The notes: a model not told the origin generated them from the letters alone. 52,222 bases of DNA from an uncultured Bacteroidota bacterium (GCA_902774395.1 CACYIK010000013.1:1-52222), one strand, 5' to 3'. Positions 14,253 to 22,173 are shown, numbered from the stretch's first letter. Numbers and translations: made by a program.

Positions 14253-14288
14253 AAGCAGGACCTCCATCAGGAAGTCCTGCTTTTTTTA
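14253..14288 (+). terminator. Intrinsic terminator after rpoC
   Basis: AAGCAGGAC (14253-14261) pairs perfectly with GTCCTGCTT (14274-14282) and is followed directly by a run of T. It ends the long tRNA-tuf-rpoBC unit. Confidence 0.9.
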
Positions 14289-14387
14289 TTCTATGTGTAC
14301 CGTTCGATTCCCATAGAACACAAACAGAGACATTGTGGCACAATATTTGCAGTGAATAATCGTTAACCAAGAAAAACAATATAGATT

Positions 14388-14693
14388 ATGGCAAACCAGA
14401 AAGAACAGAACAACCTGAAACTGAACATCCACCCCGACGTGGCCAAAGGTACCTACTCCAATCTTGTCGTTGTCAGCCACAATCCGTCGGAGATTGTCCT
14501 CGACTTCGCCCAGATGCTTCCTGGCCTCGAGGGTGCCACGGTGCGCGAGCGCGTCATCATGAGCCCCATCCATGCCAAACGCCTGCTTGCTGCGCTGAAC
14601 GACAACCTGAAGAAGTACGAACAGCAGTTCGGTCCCATCGTTGAGCCGACGGCTGACGGCACCGTGCCTTACGATATTCTGGGCAAGGCCTGA
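14388..14693 (+). CDS. DUF3467 domain protein
   Basis: 101 residues, matching the DUF3467 family from memory: NLKLNIHPDVAKGTYSNLVV, then SHNPSEIVLDFAQMLP, then VIMSPIHAKRLLAALNDNL. The family is small, cytosolic and of unknown function. In Bacteroidales it commonly follows rpoC, as here. The terminator at 14253 and an AATATTTG sequence at 14342-14349, close to the -7 consensus, suggest its own transcript. No signal peptide, membrane helix or catalytic motif is seen. Confidence 0.8.
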   Translation: MANQKEQNNLKLNIHPDVAKGTYSNLVVVSHNPSEIVLDFAQMLPGLEGATVRERVIMSPIHAKRLLAALNDNLKKYEQQFGPIVEPTADGTVPYDILGKA

Positions 14694-14699
14694 TTATAG

Positions 14700-14741
14700 G
14701 TGGAAAGCGTAAAGTGGAGAGTGGAAAGCGGCGAGTGGCGT
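14700..14741. repeat. 7-bp tandem array (GTGGARA) at the 5' end of the transferase gene
   Basis: Six 7-mers: GTGGAAA, GCGTAAA, GTGGAGA, GTGGAAA, GCGGCGA, GTGGCGT. It supplies the GTG start and the first 14 codons of the open frame. The same unit recurs inside tsaC (15521-15562). Confidence 0.8.
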
Positions 14742-15194
14742 ACGCTCTCCGAGCAACGTGCCGCTGCTTATCGCCTGTTGGGTGAGCTGACAGGCGGTGA
14801 AGTTGTTGTGGAACACGACGACAAAGGGGCGCCCTATTTGCCGGACCATCCTGAGCTGTCGGTGAGCATCAGCCATTGTCGCAAGGCCGTGGCCGTGGCG
14901 GTGCGTTCTAAGGGGAGGGTGGGCATCGATGTGGAGTGCCGCCGAAAAATTGGCGACGGACTCATTGCGCGTGTCTGCACACCTGACGAGCAGGCTGTGG
15001 TACAAACTGCTTCCGACCCTACGATGGCCTTCCTGCAGCTTTGGACCCGCAAGGAGGCCGTTCTTAAGATGCGCGGTACCGGCATAAAAGGCTTTGGCAG
15101 CATGGTTGGCGCCCTCGGCCCCAACGGCAGCCATGTAATTGATTTGGAAACTTGTCTGCCCGATGTTGTAGCCTCACTGGCTACGGGCGAATGA
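14700..15194 (+). CDS. 4'-phosphopantetheinyl transferase family protein
   Basis: 164 residues, a short Sfp/AcpS-superfamily enzyme that attaches the phosphopantetheine arm of CoA to carrier proteins, plausibly the AcpP encoded at 34016. Metal- and CoA-binding signatures are visible: SISHCRKAVAVAV, then VGIDVECRR (about residue 75), then LWTRKEAVLKMRG (about residue 117). The start is uncertain. The GTG at 14700 is the first base of a 7-bp tandem array, so residues 1-14 (MESVKWRVESGEWR) are repeat-encoded, and a later start is possible. The 3' end overlaps convergent tsaC by 14 nt. Confidence 0.82.
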   Translation: MESVKWRVESGEWRTLSEQRAAAYRLLGELTGGEVVVEHDDKGAPYLPDHPELSVSISHCRKAVAVAVRSKGRVGIDVECRRKIGDGLIARVCTPDEQAVVQTASDPTMAFLQLWTRKEAVLKMRGTGIKGFGSMVGALGPNGSHVIDLETCLPDVVASLATGE

Positions 15195-15729
15195 TGGTTT
15201 GTGTGCCGTCGGGGAGGATTTTGACGATGCGGCTGCCCCGGGTTTCGGTGGAGAGGAATTCGGGCAGCGGCGGCACGCAGAAGTCCACGCGGCGTTTTAA
15301 TTCTTCTTCTATTTCTTCGTAGCGCTGTGGCGAAGGATGACCCGAGAGGTTGGCCGAGGTGCTCACCAGTGGAGCGCCAAGTTGGTGAATGACTTCTTGG
15401 CAGAAGGCGTGCTGCGGTACGCGGATGCCTAGCGAGTCATCGGCGGCAGGCAGGTTGTCGGCGATGCCGTTACCCAACAGGGCCTGCCAACGCTCGCGCG
15501 GCAGGATGTAGGTCGTTGGACGCTCCCCGCTCTCCACTCCCCACTCTCCACTCTCCACTAAAAGTAGCATGCTCTTGCTGTGGTCGCGTTCCTTGATGGC
15601 ATATAGTTTTTCCACCGCCTCGCGGTCACGGGCATCGCAGCCGATGCCCCAGATGGTGTCGGTAGGGTAGAGGATAGTCCCTCCTCCCCGAAGTACTTTA
15701 ACCGCCTGTTCTATAATTTCAATTTTCAA
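15181..15729 (-). CDS. tsaC: L-threonylcarbamoyladenylate synthase (TsaC/Sua5/YciO family)
   Basis: 182 residues, the short TsaC form without the Sua5 C-terminal domain. It makes threonylcarbamoyl-AMP from Thr, bicarbonate and ATP for t6A37 in tRNAs reading ANN codons. Signatures are GGGTILYPTDTIWGIGCDA (residues 16-34), KSMLLLV, SLGIRVPQ and LVSTSANLSGHPSP. The only start in frame is TTG at 15729, directly after a TGA inside a 7-bp array. A second array inserts VESGEWGVESGE after KSMLLLV (about residues 60-71), a loop variable in the family. A TsaC-fold paralogue such as YciO cannot be excluded without alignment. Confidence 0.85.
   Translation of the reverse strand: MKIEIIEQAVKVLRGGGTILYPTDTIWGIGCDARDREAVEKLYAIKERDHSKSMLLLVESGEWGVESGERPTTYILPRERWQALLGNGIADNLPAADDSLGIRVPQHAFCQEVIHQLGAPLVSTSANLSGHPSPQRYEEIEEELKRRVDFCVPPLPEFLSTETRGSRIVKILPDGTQTIIRP
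15521..15562. repeat. In-frame 7-bp tandem array inside tsaC
   Basis: Plus-strand units CGCTCCC, CGCTCTC, CACTCCC, CACTCTC, CACTCTC, CACTAAA. On the coding strand this is GTGGAGA, the same unit as at 14700. It encodes VESGEWGVESGE. Total length 42 bp, a multiple of 21, so the frame is kept. Confidence 0.85.
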
Positions 15730-15741
15730 TTTTCAATTTTC
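15715..15741. repeat. 7-bp tandem array (AATTTTC) at the tsaC start
   Basis: Three exact AATTTTC units (15721-15741) preceded by a partial one. On the tsaC strand it reads GAAAATT, which carries a TGA once per 21 bp in every frame; this TGA closes the upstream frame and the adjoining TTG serves as start codon. Confidence 0.8.
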
Positions 15742-15781
15742 CTTTTTCCGTTGCAAAAATACGAAAAAAACATATTATTCC

Positions 15782-15812
15782 TTGTTCGGTTTAACTTTTT
15801 TTTGTAATTTTG
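15782..15812 (+). promoter_or_regulatory. Promoter for the POT transporter
   Basis: The -7 element TAATTTTG (15805-15812) matches TAnnTTTG exactly. A TTG (15782-15784) lies 20 nt upstream at the -33 position. About 70 nt of 5' leader would precede the ATG at 15882. Confidence 0.65.
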
Positions 15813-15881
15813 CATATTGTTATTTGTGTAAAAAGCAGATTGAAAATAATTCAATAATTTATAAACCAAAAAATTACAACT

Positions 15882-17474
15882 ATGTTTAAAAGTCATCCCA
15901 AGGGACTTGTCGCTGCAGCATTGAGTAATATGGGAGAGCGTTTTGGCTACTATATTATGAATGCTGTGCTGACATTGTTCATTTGCTCGAAGTTCGGATT
16001 GAGTGACCACACAGCGGGTATCATCTATGCCTGTTTCTATTTCGGCATTTACATCATGGCTCTGCCTGGTGGTATCATTGCCGATAAGCTGCAGAACTTT
16101 AAAGGTACGATTATTGCCGGTCTGTTGACGATGGTTGTGGGTTATCTGATTCTGTCGATTCCTGCTGGCTATGGCTCGATGGACATCTCGATGAATACGG
16201 TGCTTGTCATCACTTGTGTCGCCCTGCTGATTATCGCTTTCGGTAACGGCCTGTTCAAGGGTAACCTGCAAGCTATCGTGGGTCAGATGTATGACAACTT
16301 CGAGGCCGAGGCCGCCAAGAAAGGCCCCGAGGCCCTCGAAAAAGCCAAGGGCAAACGCGATCCTGGGTTTCAGATTTTCTACATGTTCATCAACATCGGC
16401 GGTCTGATTGCTCCTTTCGTGGCTCCTTTGCTGCGCAGCTGGTGGCTCGGTGTGAAGGGTATGGCCTATGAGTCGACCTTGCCGAAACTTTGTCACATGT
16501 TCCTGGAGAATCCCGACCAGATGACTCCCGAGCAGATGACCAACCTCAACACTTTGATGACTCAGGTTAACCAGGGAGGTCTCGATGTGTCTAATATGAC
16601 GGAGGCTTGCAATAGCTACCTTGAGGTGTTCAACACGGGTGTCCACTATAGCTTCATTGCTTCCATTGCTGCCATGCTCATCTCCCTCACCATCTTCCTC
16701 TGCACCAAGAAGGGCATGCCCAATCCTGTGAAGAAAGCTGCCGCTGCAGCCGATGAGAAGAAGGAGGAGCTCACTCCCGAGCAGCGTGCTGCCGCTATCA
16801 AAGATGTCAAGCAGCGCATGGCTGGTCTCTATGCAGTGTTAGGTGTATGCGTCTTCTTCTGGATGTCGTTCCATCAGAATGGTGAGTCGCTGTCTCTCTT
16901 TGCTCGCGACTTCGTCAACACCTCCTCCATCCCGCCTGAGATCTTCCAGTGCATCAACCCCTTCTTCGTCTGCCTGCTCACTTTCCCCATCATGTGGATT
17001 TTTGGAACCAAGTGGGGTCGCAAGTTCTCTACTCCCAGTAAGATTGCTATGGGTATGGGTATCACGGCTCTGGCTTATGTCTTCCTGATGGTCTTCAGCT
17101 TGGTGATGGGTTATCCTAGTGGCGACGATTACATGAAACTGCCTCTCGATGTGCAGACGGGTATGAAGGCTGGTCCTTGGGTGCTTATTGTTACCTACTT
17201 CTGCCTCACTGTGGCCGAGCTCTTCATTAGCCCGCTGGGTATCAGTTTTGTTTCCAAGATTGCCCCGAAGCATATCCAGGGTATCTGCCAGGGTCTGTGG
17301 CTCGGTGCCACCGGTATTGGCAACGCCTTGATCATGCTTGGTCCCATCTTCTACTCCAAGCTTCCCAACTTGTGGATGTGCTGGACCGTCTTTATGATCA
17401 TATGCCTCATCGCCATGGGTATCATGATTGGTATGCTGAAGTGGCTTGAGCGTATCACCTCTCAGCAGCAGTAA
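15882..17474 (+). CDS. POT-family (PTR2) proton-coupled oligopeptide transporter
   Basis: 530 residues with many hydrophobic spans, an inner-membrane MFS importer for di- and tripeptides by family. The N-terminal signature GERFGYYIMNAVLTLF (residues 18-33) matches the ERFxYY motif, and IIADKLQNFKGTI matches the loop 2-3 signature. The first acidic residue of the canonical ExxER motif is Asn here (NMGER). A cytoplasmic insert rich in Lys/Glu (about residues 270-310) lies mid-protein, as in other bacterial members. It has its own promoter and terminator, so it is monocistronic. The secreted protease that follows could supply peptides, though no sequence link shows this. Confidence 0.88.
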   Translation: MFKSHPKGLVAAALSNMGERFGYYIMNAVLTLFICSKFGLSDHTAGIIYACFYFGIYIMALPGGIIADKLQNFKGTIIAGLLTMVVGYLILSIPAGYGSMDISMNTVLVITCVALLIIAFGNGLFKGNLQAIVGQMYDNFEAEAAKKGPEALEKAKGKRDPGFQIFYMFINIGGLIAPFVAPLLRSWWLGVKGMAYESTLPKLCHMFLENPDQMTPEQMTNLNTLMTQVNQGGLDVSNMTEACNSYLEVFNTGVHYSFIASIAAMLISLTIFLCTKKGMPNPVKKAAAAADEKKEELTPEQRAAAIKDVKQRMAGLYAVLGVCVFFWMSFHQNGESLSLFARDFVNTSSIPPEIFQCINPFFVCLLTFPIMWIFGTKWGRKFSTPSKIAMGMGITALAYVFLMVFSLVMGYPSGDDYMKLPLDVQTGMKAGPWVLIVTYFCLTVAELFISPLGISFVSKIAPKHIQGICQGLWLGATGIGNALIMLGPIFYSKLPNLWMCWTVFMIICLIAMGIMIGMLKWLERITSQQQ

Positions 17475-17494
17475 ATTATCTGACTGATATTTTT

Positions 17495-17525
17495 CGGGGG
17501 CCTCCGTTAGGAAGCCCCCGATTTA
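17495..17525 (+). terminator. Intrinsic terminator after the POT gene
   Basis: CGGGGGC (17495-17501) pairs with GCCCCCG (17514-17520), extended inward by CT/AG, followed by a short A/T-rich run. It ends 15 nt before the protease ATG. Confidence 0.75.
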
Positions 17526-17539
17526 TTAAAAACATTACC

Positions 17540-20116
17540 ATGAAAAAGATTCTAGTTTTTTTTGTTGCCTGCCTGACACTGATGGGAAGTGCGAGGGCTG
17601 AACGGGTGTCGTTGGAGGCGGCGAGAGCTGTGGCTCGCCATTTTATGGAGCGACAGGGTGTCAAAGCAACGTTGACGTTGACCGACTGTGGACTGCAAGA
17701 AATGTATCTGTTTACAGCTGCCGACGGTGGCTTTGTGCTGGTGGCTGCCGACGACTGCGTGAGGCCCATCCTGGGCTATTCGCTCACGGCTCCGTTTGCC
17801 AACCCGATGCCCGAACATGTGTCCGAGTGGCTTAATGGCTATGCCGAGGAGATTGTCCGCTTACGGGGGAGCACTCCTGCGCGGATGGTGCGTGACGAGT
17901 GGGAATCCCTTCTCAAGACAGAAGGGGAAGGCCCTCTTTATACAGTGGTGGTAGCACCTTTGCTGACAACCACATGGAAACAAGGGGCTCCCTTCAATAC
18001 CATGTGCCCTCATGACACGCTGGACCGAGACACCAAGTCGGGTTGTGTGGCCATTGCACTGGCACAGGTGATGAAATACTGGAACCATCCAGCACAGGGT
18101 GTAGGCAGCTATAGCTACTCCACCGCCAACTGTGGCACGATGAGCGCTAATTTCGGTAACACAACATACGACTGGGCTCATATGACGAACTCGCTGACTT
18201 CAGTATCTCCGACGGTGAATATTAATGCTGTGGCCACGCTGGTCTACCATGTCGGAGTGTCGGTGAAGATGAAATACGCCCATTCCTCGTCGAGTGCCAC
18301 CACGGTCTCGGGAAACGACTTGAACGAAGTTACTGGCGAGCGGGCTCTGCGTACATTTTTCAAGTATGATAAGGCATTGCACAGTGTGGTCCGTGATGTG
18401 GTAGGCGACTCTGTTTGGAAGGCTTTGTTGGACGAAGAGTTGGAAGCCTCCCGTCCTGTAATATTCTCGGGACGTGACACTGACGGCGGACATGCCTTCG
18501 TCTGCGACGGTGCCAACAATGCTGGCCTCTACCATTTCAACTGGGGCTGGGGAGGATATTGTGACGGCTACTATCAGATAGGGGCCTTGAATCCCGCTCC
18601 GGGTGGCGACGGTGGCAATGCTACCAGTCATTATAACCTCAAGAACAAGATGATTATCGGCATCCAGCCAGATACCACGACATCGGGTAACTATACCATT
18701 ACCGCCATGCCTGACAATATACAGCATGGTAGTGTGACCGGTGGAGGTGTCCATGCCTATGGCGATACGGTGACACTTAGGGCATCGGCCAGCAGTGGCT
18801 ACCGTTTTGCCCATTGGAGCGACGGCATGTGCTACAATCTTCGCAATGCTATTGTGGGAGGCAATAAGACTTATACGGCGGTCTACGAGGCTCTCGATGG
18901 CGACACATTGCGGTATGACAACGGCATCAATATGGGCTCTTTTGGCTACAATCCAGCCCGTCCTTTCTATTGGGGAGTAAAATTCGAGCCGTCAGTACTG
19001 TCGGGGCATGCCCTGATGGAGGGAGTGCAGGTGTATCTAAAGGACGGAACCTACAGAGTGAGTATCTATAGCGGCACTACCCCCTCGGCATCCACATTAG
19101 TGGATACGGTGTCGGTGACGCATAGCGGTGGCACTGACTGGCATACAGTCAGCTTGGCTACCCCGCACACCGTTGATGCCACACGGCCACTCTGGATAGT
19201 GCTCTACTGTGACAATGTTACCTATGCTGTCTGTTATGGAACCTATTGCGGCAGCACGCTGGCGTCCTACTACAACACCAATGGCACTTCGTGGAATAAC
19301 ATCGCCGAAAACCGTACATTCCTCATCCGCGGAATCTTTAGCACCCCCATTGTCAACTGCCAGCTCAACGTCAGTACTCAAAACGAGCAGGACGGCACCG
19401 TGAGCGGTGGCGGCAGCTATCAGATGGGCAGTGTGGTAACCATTGAAGCCTTCCCTGCCGCCTGTCGCCGTTTTGCAGGATGGAGCGACGGCAGTCTTGC
19501 CAACCCACGGCAGGTGTCGGTGATGGGAGACACCTCCTTCGTGGCGCTCTTCGATACAATCTCCTATCATAAGACTCAGGCCTTGCGGGACTGCGACAGC
19601 CTCACATGGATTGACGGAAATACTTATTACACTTCTGTCACTGGTCCATCGGTGACGCTTGCTTCGGTTGACGGGTGCGACAGTGTGGTGGCATTGAGGC
19701 TTGTATTGGGACATTCTTCGTCCGATACGGTAGAGGTTGACACCGTGGGTGCCTATGATTGGGATGGTGAAAACTATTTGGAAAGTGGCGTTTACACTCA
19801 CCTTCACCACACTCCCGAAGGGTGCGACAGCGTCTTGGTGCTCGTGCTTACCATCCACGAAATACCTGATACGACAGGCATCGGTTCGATGGAAGATGTC
19901 TTGCCTCTTCTTTACCCCAATCCTACCGAAGGTGTCGTTAAGATAGACCTTCAAGGAGTGACAGAGGTGAGGGTTTATGATGTCGACGGACGGCAGCTGT
20001 CCACACTTAAGGGTGGGCCGTTGTTCGACCTCGGCGCTTTGCCGAAGGGTGTCTATATATTGATGGCCCAGATGCAAGACGGCCGTGTCGGGCGCTACCG
20101 TATCGTCAAGCGATAA
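17540..20116 (+). CDS. Secreted C10-family cysteine peptidase with T9SS tail
   Basis: 858 residues. A signal peptide (residues 1-20) is followed by a streptopain-type inhibitory propeptide, FVLVAADDCVRPILGY. The C10 catalytic domain has the nucleophile in KSGCVAIALAQVMKYW (Cys169), the catalytic His in GGHAFVCDG (His318) and the NWGWGG loop (from residue 334). Then come two InlB-like B-repeats (GYRFAHWSDG and CRRFAGWSDG, each with GSVTGGG or GTVSGGG), two Cys-Asp-Ser modules (EGCDSVLVLVLTI type) and a type A T9SS domain with LYPNPTEG and LPKGVYIL. By family it degrades host or dietary protein outside the cell; the B-repeats and modules probably serve attachment. Confidence 0.9.
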   Translation: MKKILVFFVACLTLMGSARAERVSLEAARAVARHFMERQGVKATLTLTDCGLQEMYLFTAADGGFVLVAADDCVRPILGYSLTAPFANPMPEHVSEWLNGYAEEIVRLRGSTPARMVRDEWESLLKTEGEGPLYTVVVAPLLTTTWKQGAPFNTMCPHDTLDRDTKSGCVAIALAQVMKYWNHPAQGVGSYSYSTANCGTMSANFGNTTYDWAHMTNSLTSVSPTVNINAVATLVYHVGVSVKMKYAHSSSSATTVSGNDLNEVTGERALRTFFKYDKALHSVVRDVVGDSVWKALLDEELEASRPVIFSGRDTDGGHAFVCDGANNAGLYHFNWGWGGYCDGYYQIGALNPAPGGDGGNATSHYNLKNKMIIGIQPDTTTSGNYTITAMPDNIQHGSVTGGGVHAYGDTVTLRASASSGYRFAHWSDGMCYNLRNAIVGGNKTYTAVYEALDGDTLRYDNGINMGSFGYNPARPFYWGVKFEPSVLSGHALMEGVQVYLKDGTYRVSIYSGTTPSASTLVDTVSVTHSGGTDWHTVSLATPHTVDATRPLWIVLYCDNVTYAVCYGTYCGSTLASYYNTNGTSWNNIAENRTFLIRGIFSTPIVNCQLNVSTQNEQDGTVSGGGSYQMGSVVTIEAFPAACRRFAGWSDGSLANPRQVSVMGDTSFVALFDTISYHKTQALRDCDSLTWIDGNTYYTSVTGPSVTLASVDGCDSVVALRLVLGHSSSDTVEVDTVGAYDWDGENYLESGVYTHLHHTPEGCDSVLVLVLTIHEIPDTTGIGSMEDVLPLLYPNPTEGVVKIDLQGVTEVRVYDVDGRQLSTLKGGPLFDLGALPKGVYILMAQMQDGRVGRYRIVKR

Positions 20117-20122
20117 CATAAG

Positions 20123-20160
20123 AAAGCCCCGGAGCGATTGCTTCGGGGCTTTTCTTTTTC
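20123..20160. terminator. Bidirectional terminator between the protease and rpsU
   Basis: AAAGCCCCGGAGC pairs with GCTTCGGGGCTTT around a GATT loop. T-runs occur downstream on the plus strand and weaker A/T-rich sequence on the other side, serving the convergent protease and rpsU genes. Confidence 0.8.
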
Positions 20161-20196
20161 CAATGCGTTGTTTCCAACGCGAGTGGAGAGGATGGC

Positions 20197-20394
20197 TTAC
20201 TTGTCGAGCTCGGCCTGACGCAGGTGCTGGACGTAGATGGCCTTCAGTCTCTTCTCGCGGTTGATGACACTGGGCTTGGTGAACTTCTGACGCTCGCGCA
20301 GCTCTTTCACCACGCCGGTTTTCTCGAATTTGCGTTTCAGTTTCTTGAGGGCTCTTTCGAGGTTGTCACCTTCTTTAATAGGAACTACGATCAT
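20197..20394 (-). CDS. rpsU: 30S ribosomal protein S21
   Basis: 65 residues: MIVVPIKEGDNLERALKKLK, then KFEKTGVVKELRERQKF, then a basic tail. This is bS21, which contacts the anti-SD end of 16S rRNA on the platform; in Bacteroidota it is known to help sequester the anti-SD, in keeping with genes that lack SD sequences. It lies 114 nt downstream of rpmB on the same strand and is probably co-transcribed from the promoter at 20848-20878. In many Bacteroidales rpsU sits near the tuf cluster instead. Confidence 0.95.
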   Translation of the reverse strand: MIVVPIKEGDNLERALKKLKRKFEKTGVVKELRERQKFTKPSVINREKRLKAIYVQHLRQAELDK

Positions 20395-20487
20395 TGTTAA
20401 TACCTCTTTCTTGTTAAGGGTTAATAATTAATTTATTTAAGACTATTGTCTTCTTAGAACATCAGGAATCCCTTCTGTTTGTCATTT

Positions 20488-20503
20488 TGGCCTTGCGGCC
20501 AAG
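20488..20503 (-). promoter_or_regulatory. GNRA-capped hairpin in the rpmB-rpsU gap
   Basis: On the minus strand TTGGCC pairs with GGCCAA around a GCAA tetraloop, 6 nt after the rpmB stop. It could be a processing or stability element. A 13-bp piece covering the rpmB 3' end (TTAGAACATCAGG) is repeated about 55 nt further down the transcript. Confidence 0.5.
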
Positions 20504-20508
20504 ACGAA

Positions 20509-20748
20509 TTAGAACATCAGGTGACCCTGGGCGGCAGCGTCGTTAAGAGCGGCGATGATGCCTTTCTTGTTGATGATGCGCATGCCTTTGGCGGAGACCT
20601 TCAGAGTGATCCACATGTCCTCTTCAGGAATGTAGAACTTCTTGGTCTGCAGGTTGGGCGAGAAGGTACGTTTGGTGTGGATACGGGAATGCGACACGTT
20701 GTTTCCCACAATCACTTTCTTTCCGGTAATTTCACATTTCTTTGACAT
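20509..20748 (-). CDS. rpmB: 50S ribosomal protein L28
   Basis: 79 residues. bL28 is recognised by MSKKCEITGKKVIVGNNVSH, then KRTFSPNLQTKKFYIPEE and LKVSAKGMRIINKKGI. In many Bacteroidales rpmB is followed by rpmG (L33) and a DUF4295 gene; here it is followed by rpsU with neither in between. The promoter at 20848-20878 lies about 100 nt upstream. Confidence 0.96.
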   Translation of the reverse strand: MSKKCEITGKKVIVGNNVSHSRIHTKRTFSPNLQTKKFYIPEEDMWITLKVSAKGMRIINKKGIIAALNDAAAQGHLMF

Positions 20749-20847
20749 TGTAGTATAATTTTTATTGTTTATTTACGTTATTATTCGCGCCTTTTTATTG
20801 TAACGGTTCGCTCCTCAAGGTCGCGTTCCGTTCCAAGAAAACGGGTG

Positions 20848-20878
20848 CAAAAGTACCACCTTTTTCCGATATGGCAAA
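20848..20878 (-). promoter_or_regulatory. Promoter for rpmB-rpsU
   Basis: On the minus strand the -33 TTTG (20878-20875) and -7 TACTTTTG (20855-20848) are separated by exactly 19 nt, a full match to the Bacteroidota consensus. The 288-nt divergent gap between rpmB and mutY otherwise holds only A/T-rich sequence. Confidence 0.85.
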
Positions 20879-21036
20879 ACATTTGAGTGTCTTGAAATGG
20901 GATTTTAAATCTTTTTAACATTCTATTAAATGTAAATACGTGTAATATAGCGATATGTGTATTTTGTTAAAATGGAATTTAACATATTTTTTTCAGGCAC
21001 TTATGAGTGAGTTTGGTGGTAAAAACGATACGAAAG

Positions 21037-22095
21037 ATGGCTTTTTTGCAAAAATTATACTCTTGGTATGACGACTTTGGACGGACGCTTCCGTGGCGTG
21101 GCATAGACGACCCATACCGTATCTGGCTTTCGGAGATAATCCTTCAGCAGACGCGGATAGAGCAAGGGAGAGACTATTATCTTCGTTTTGTAGAGGCATT
21201 CCCCACGGTAACTGATTTGGCTGCTGCCAGCGAGGAGCAGGTGTTGCGTCTTTGGCAGGGTCTGGGTTACTATTCTCGGGCGCGCAATCTCCATGCTGCC
21301 GCCCAATACATGGCGACGGAATGTGGCGGGGTGTTCCCGTCGAGCTACGAAGGCATTCTCAAGTTGAAAGGAGTGGGCCGTTACACGGCTGCCGCCATCG
21401 CCTCGTTTGCTTTCCGCCTTCCGCATCCTGTCATCGACGGCAATGTCTATCGTTTTGTCAGTCGCCTATATGGCATTGCTACCCCCATTGCTACCGATGC
21501 GGCCTATAAAGAGTTCGAATCATTGCTACAGAAACAGATTGACCGCCAACGGCCCGATCGTTTCAATGCAGCCTTGATGGACTTTGGCTCGTTGCAGTGT
21601 AAGCCGCAGCCCGATTGTATGACATGCCCGTTTGCCGATGAGTGTGTCGCGCTACGTTCGGGACGCGTTGATGTGTTGCCCGTCAAATCCCCTAAAGCTA
21701 AGCCGAAAGACCGCTGGTTCTATTATTTCGACCTCCGGTGGCGCGAAGATGGTGCTGAGAAGACGTTGATGGAACAGCGCGACGGCAAGGATATCTGGCG
21801 TGGCCTCTACCAGTTCCCACTGATGGAGACAGACAAAGAGTTGACCGACAAGCAGCTGCAAGAGGCTTCAGCGAGGTATGCTCAAGAAAAATTTCAATTT
21901 TCAATTTTCAATTTTCAATTTTCCCCACCTTTCCTCCATCAACTCACTCACCGCACTATCCATGCACGGTTTGTCAGGGCAGAACTGGCGTCGGCACCCG
22001 CCGTTTTTCCCGAAAAAGACAGGTGTTTTACGGTGGAAGGGATAAAAAAAATACCTGTGTCGAGGTTGATTGATAGGTATTTGCAGACATTGTGA
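21037..22095 (+). CDS. mutY: A/G-specific adenine glycosylase
   Basis: 352 residues. MutY removes A mispaired with 8-oxoG. Catalytic Glu33 is in LSEIILQQTR, the helix-hairpin-helix is LKGVGRYTAAAIASFAF, and Asp134 is in VIDGNVYR. The iron-sulfur motif is CKPQPDCMTCPFADEC, spaced C-x5-C-x2-C-x5-C, one residue shorter than the usual C-x6-C. The C-terminal NUDIX-like 8-oxoG recognition domain begins near DRWFYYFDLRW and contains an in-frame 7-bp repeat array (FQFSIFNFQFS). ATG at 21037 is preferred over GTG at 21007. mutY followed by ssb is a common Bacteroidales order. Confidence 0.93.
   Translation: MAFLQKLYSWYDDFGRTLPWRGIDDPYRIWLSEIILQQTRIEQGRDYYLRFVEAFPTVTDLAAASEEQVLRLWQGLGYYSRARNLHAAAQYMATECGGVFPSSYEGILKLKGVGRYTAAAIASFAFRLPHPVIDGNVYRFVSRLYGIATPIATDAAYKEFESLLQKQIDRQRPDRFNAALMDFGSLQCKPQPDCMTCPFADECVALRSGRVDVLPVKSPKAKPKDRWFYYFDLRWREDGAEKTLMEQRDGKDIWRGLYQFPLMETDKELTDKQLQEASARYAQEKFQFSIFNFQFSPPFLHQLTHRTIHARFVRAELASAPAVFPEKDRCFTVEGIKKIPVSRLIDRYLQTL
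21889..21923. repeat. In-frame 7-bp tandem array inside mutY
   Basis: AAATTTC followed by four exact AATTTTC units. It encodes FQFSIFNFQFS (residues about 286-296), in the C-terminal domain just before the stretch LHQLTHRTIHARF. The orientation is the stop-free one; the reverse would carry TGA. Confidence 0.88.
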
Positions 22096-22106
22096 ATATC
22101 TTTATT

Positions 22107-22136
22107 TTTGGGTGTCGGAAAAAAGTGGTAATTTCG
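22107..22136 (+). promoter_or_regulatory. Candidate promoter for ssb
   Basis: TTTG (22107-22110) and TAATTTCG (22129-22136, one mismatch to TAnnTTTG) are separated by 18 nt. The predicted start of transcription lies about 30 nt before the ssb ATG. Confidence 0.5.
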
Positions 22137-22173
22137 CGGTCGTAATTTAGGTAAAAAACTATTAAGTATAGAC

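Noticed and set aside
20400..20508. A small gene between rpsU and rpmB (for rpmG or DUF4295)
   Set aside because: All frames are short and none matches L33 or DUF4295; only a hairpin and a duplicated 13-mer are present.
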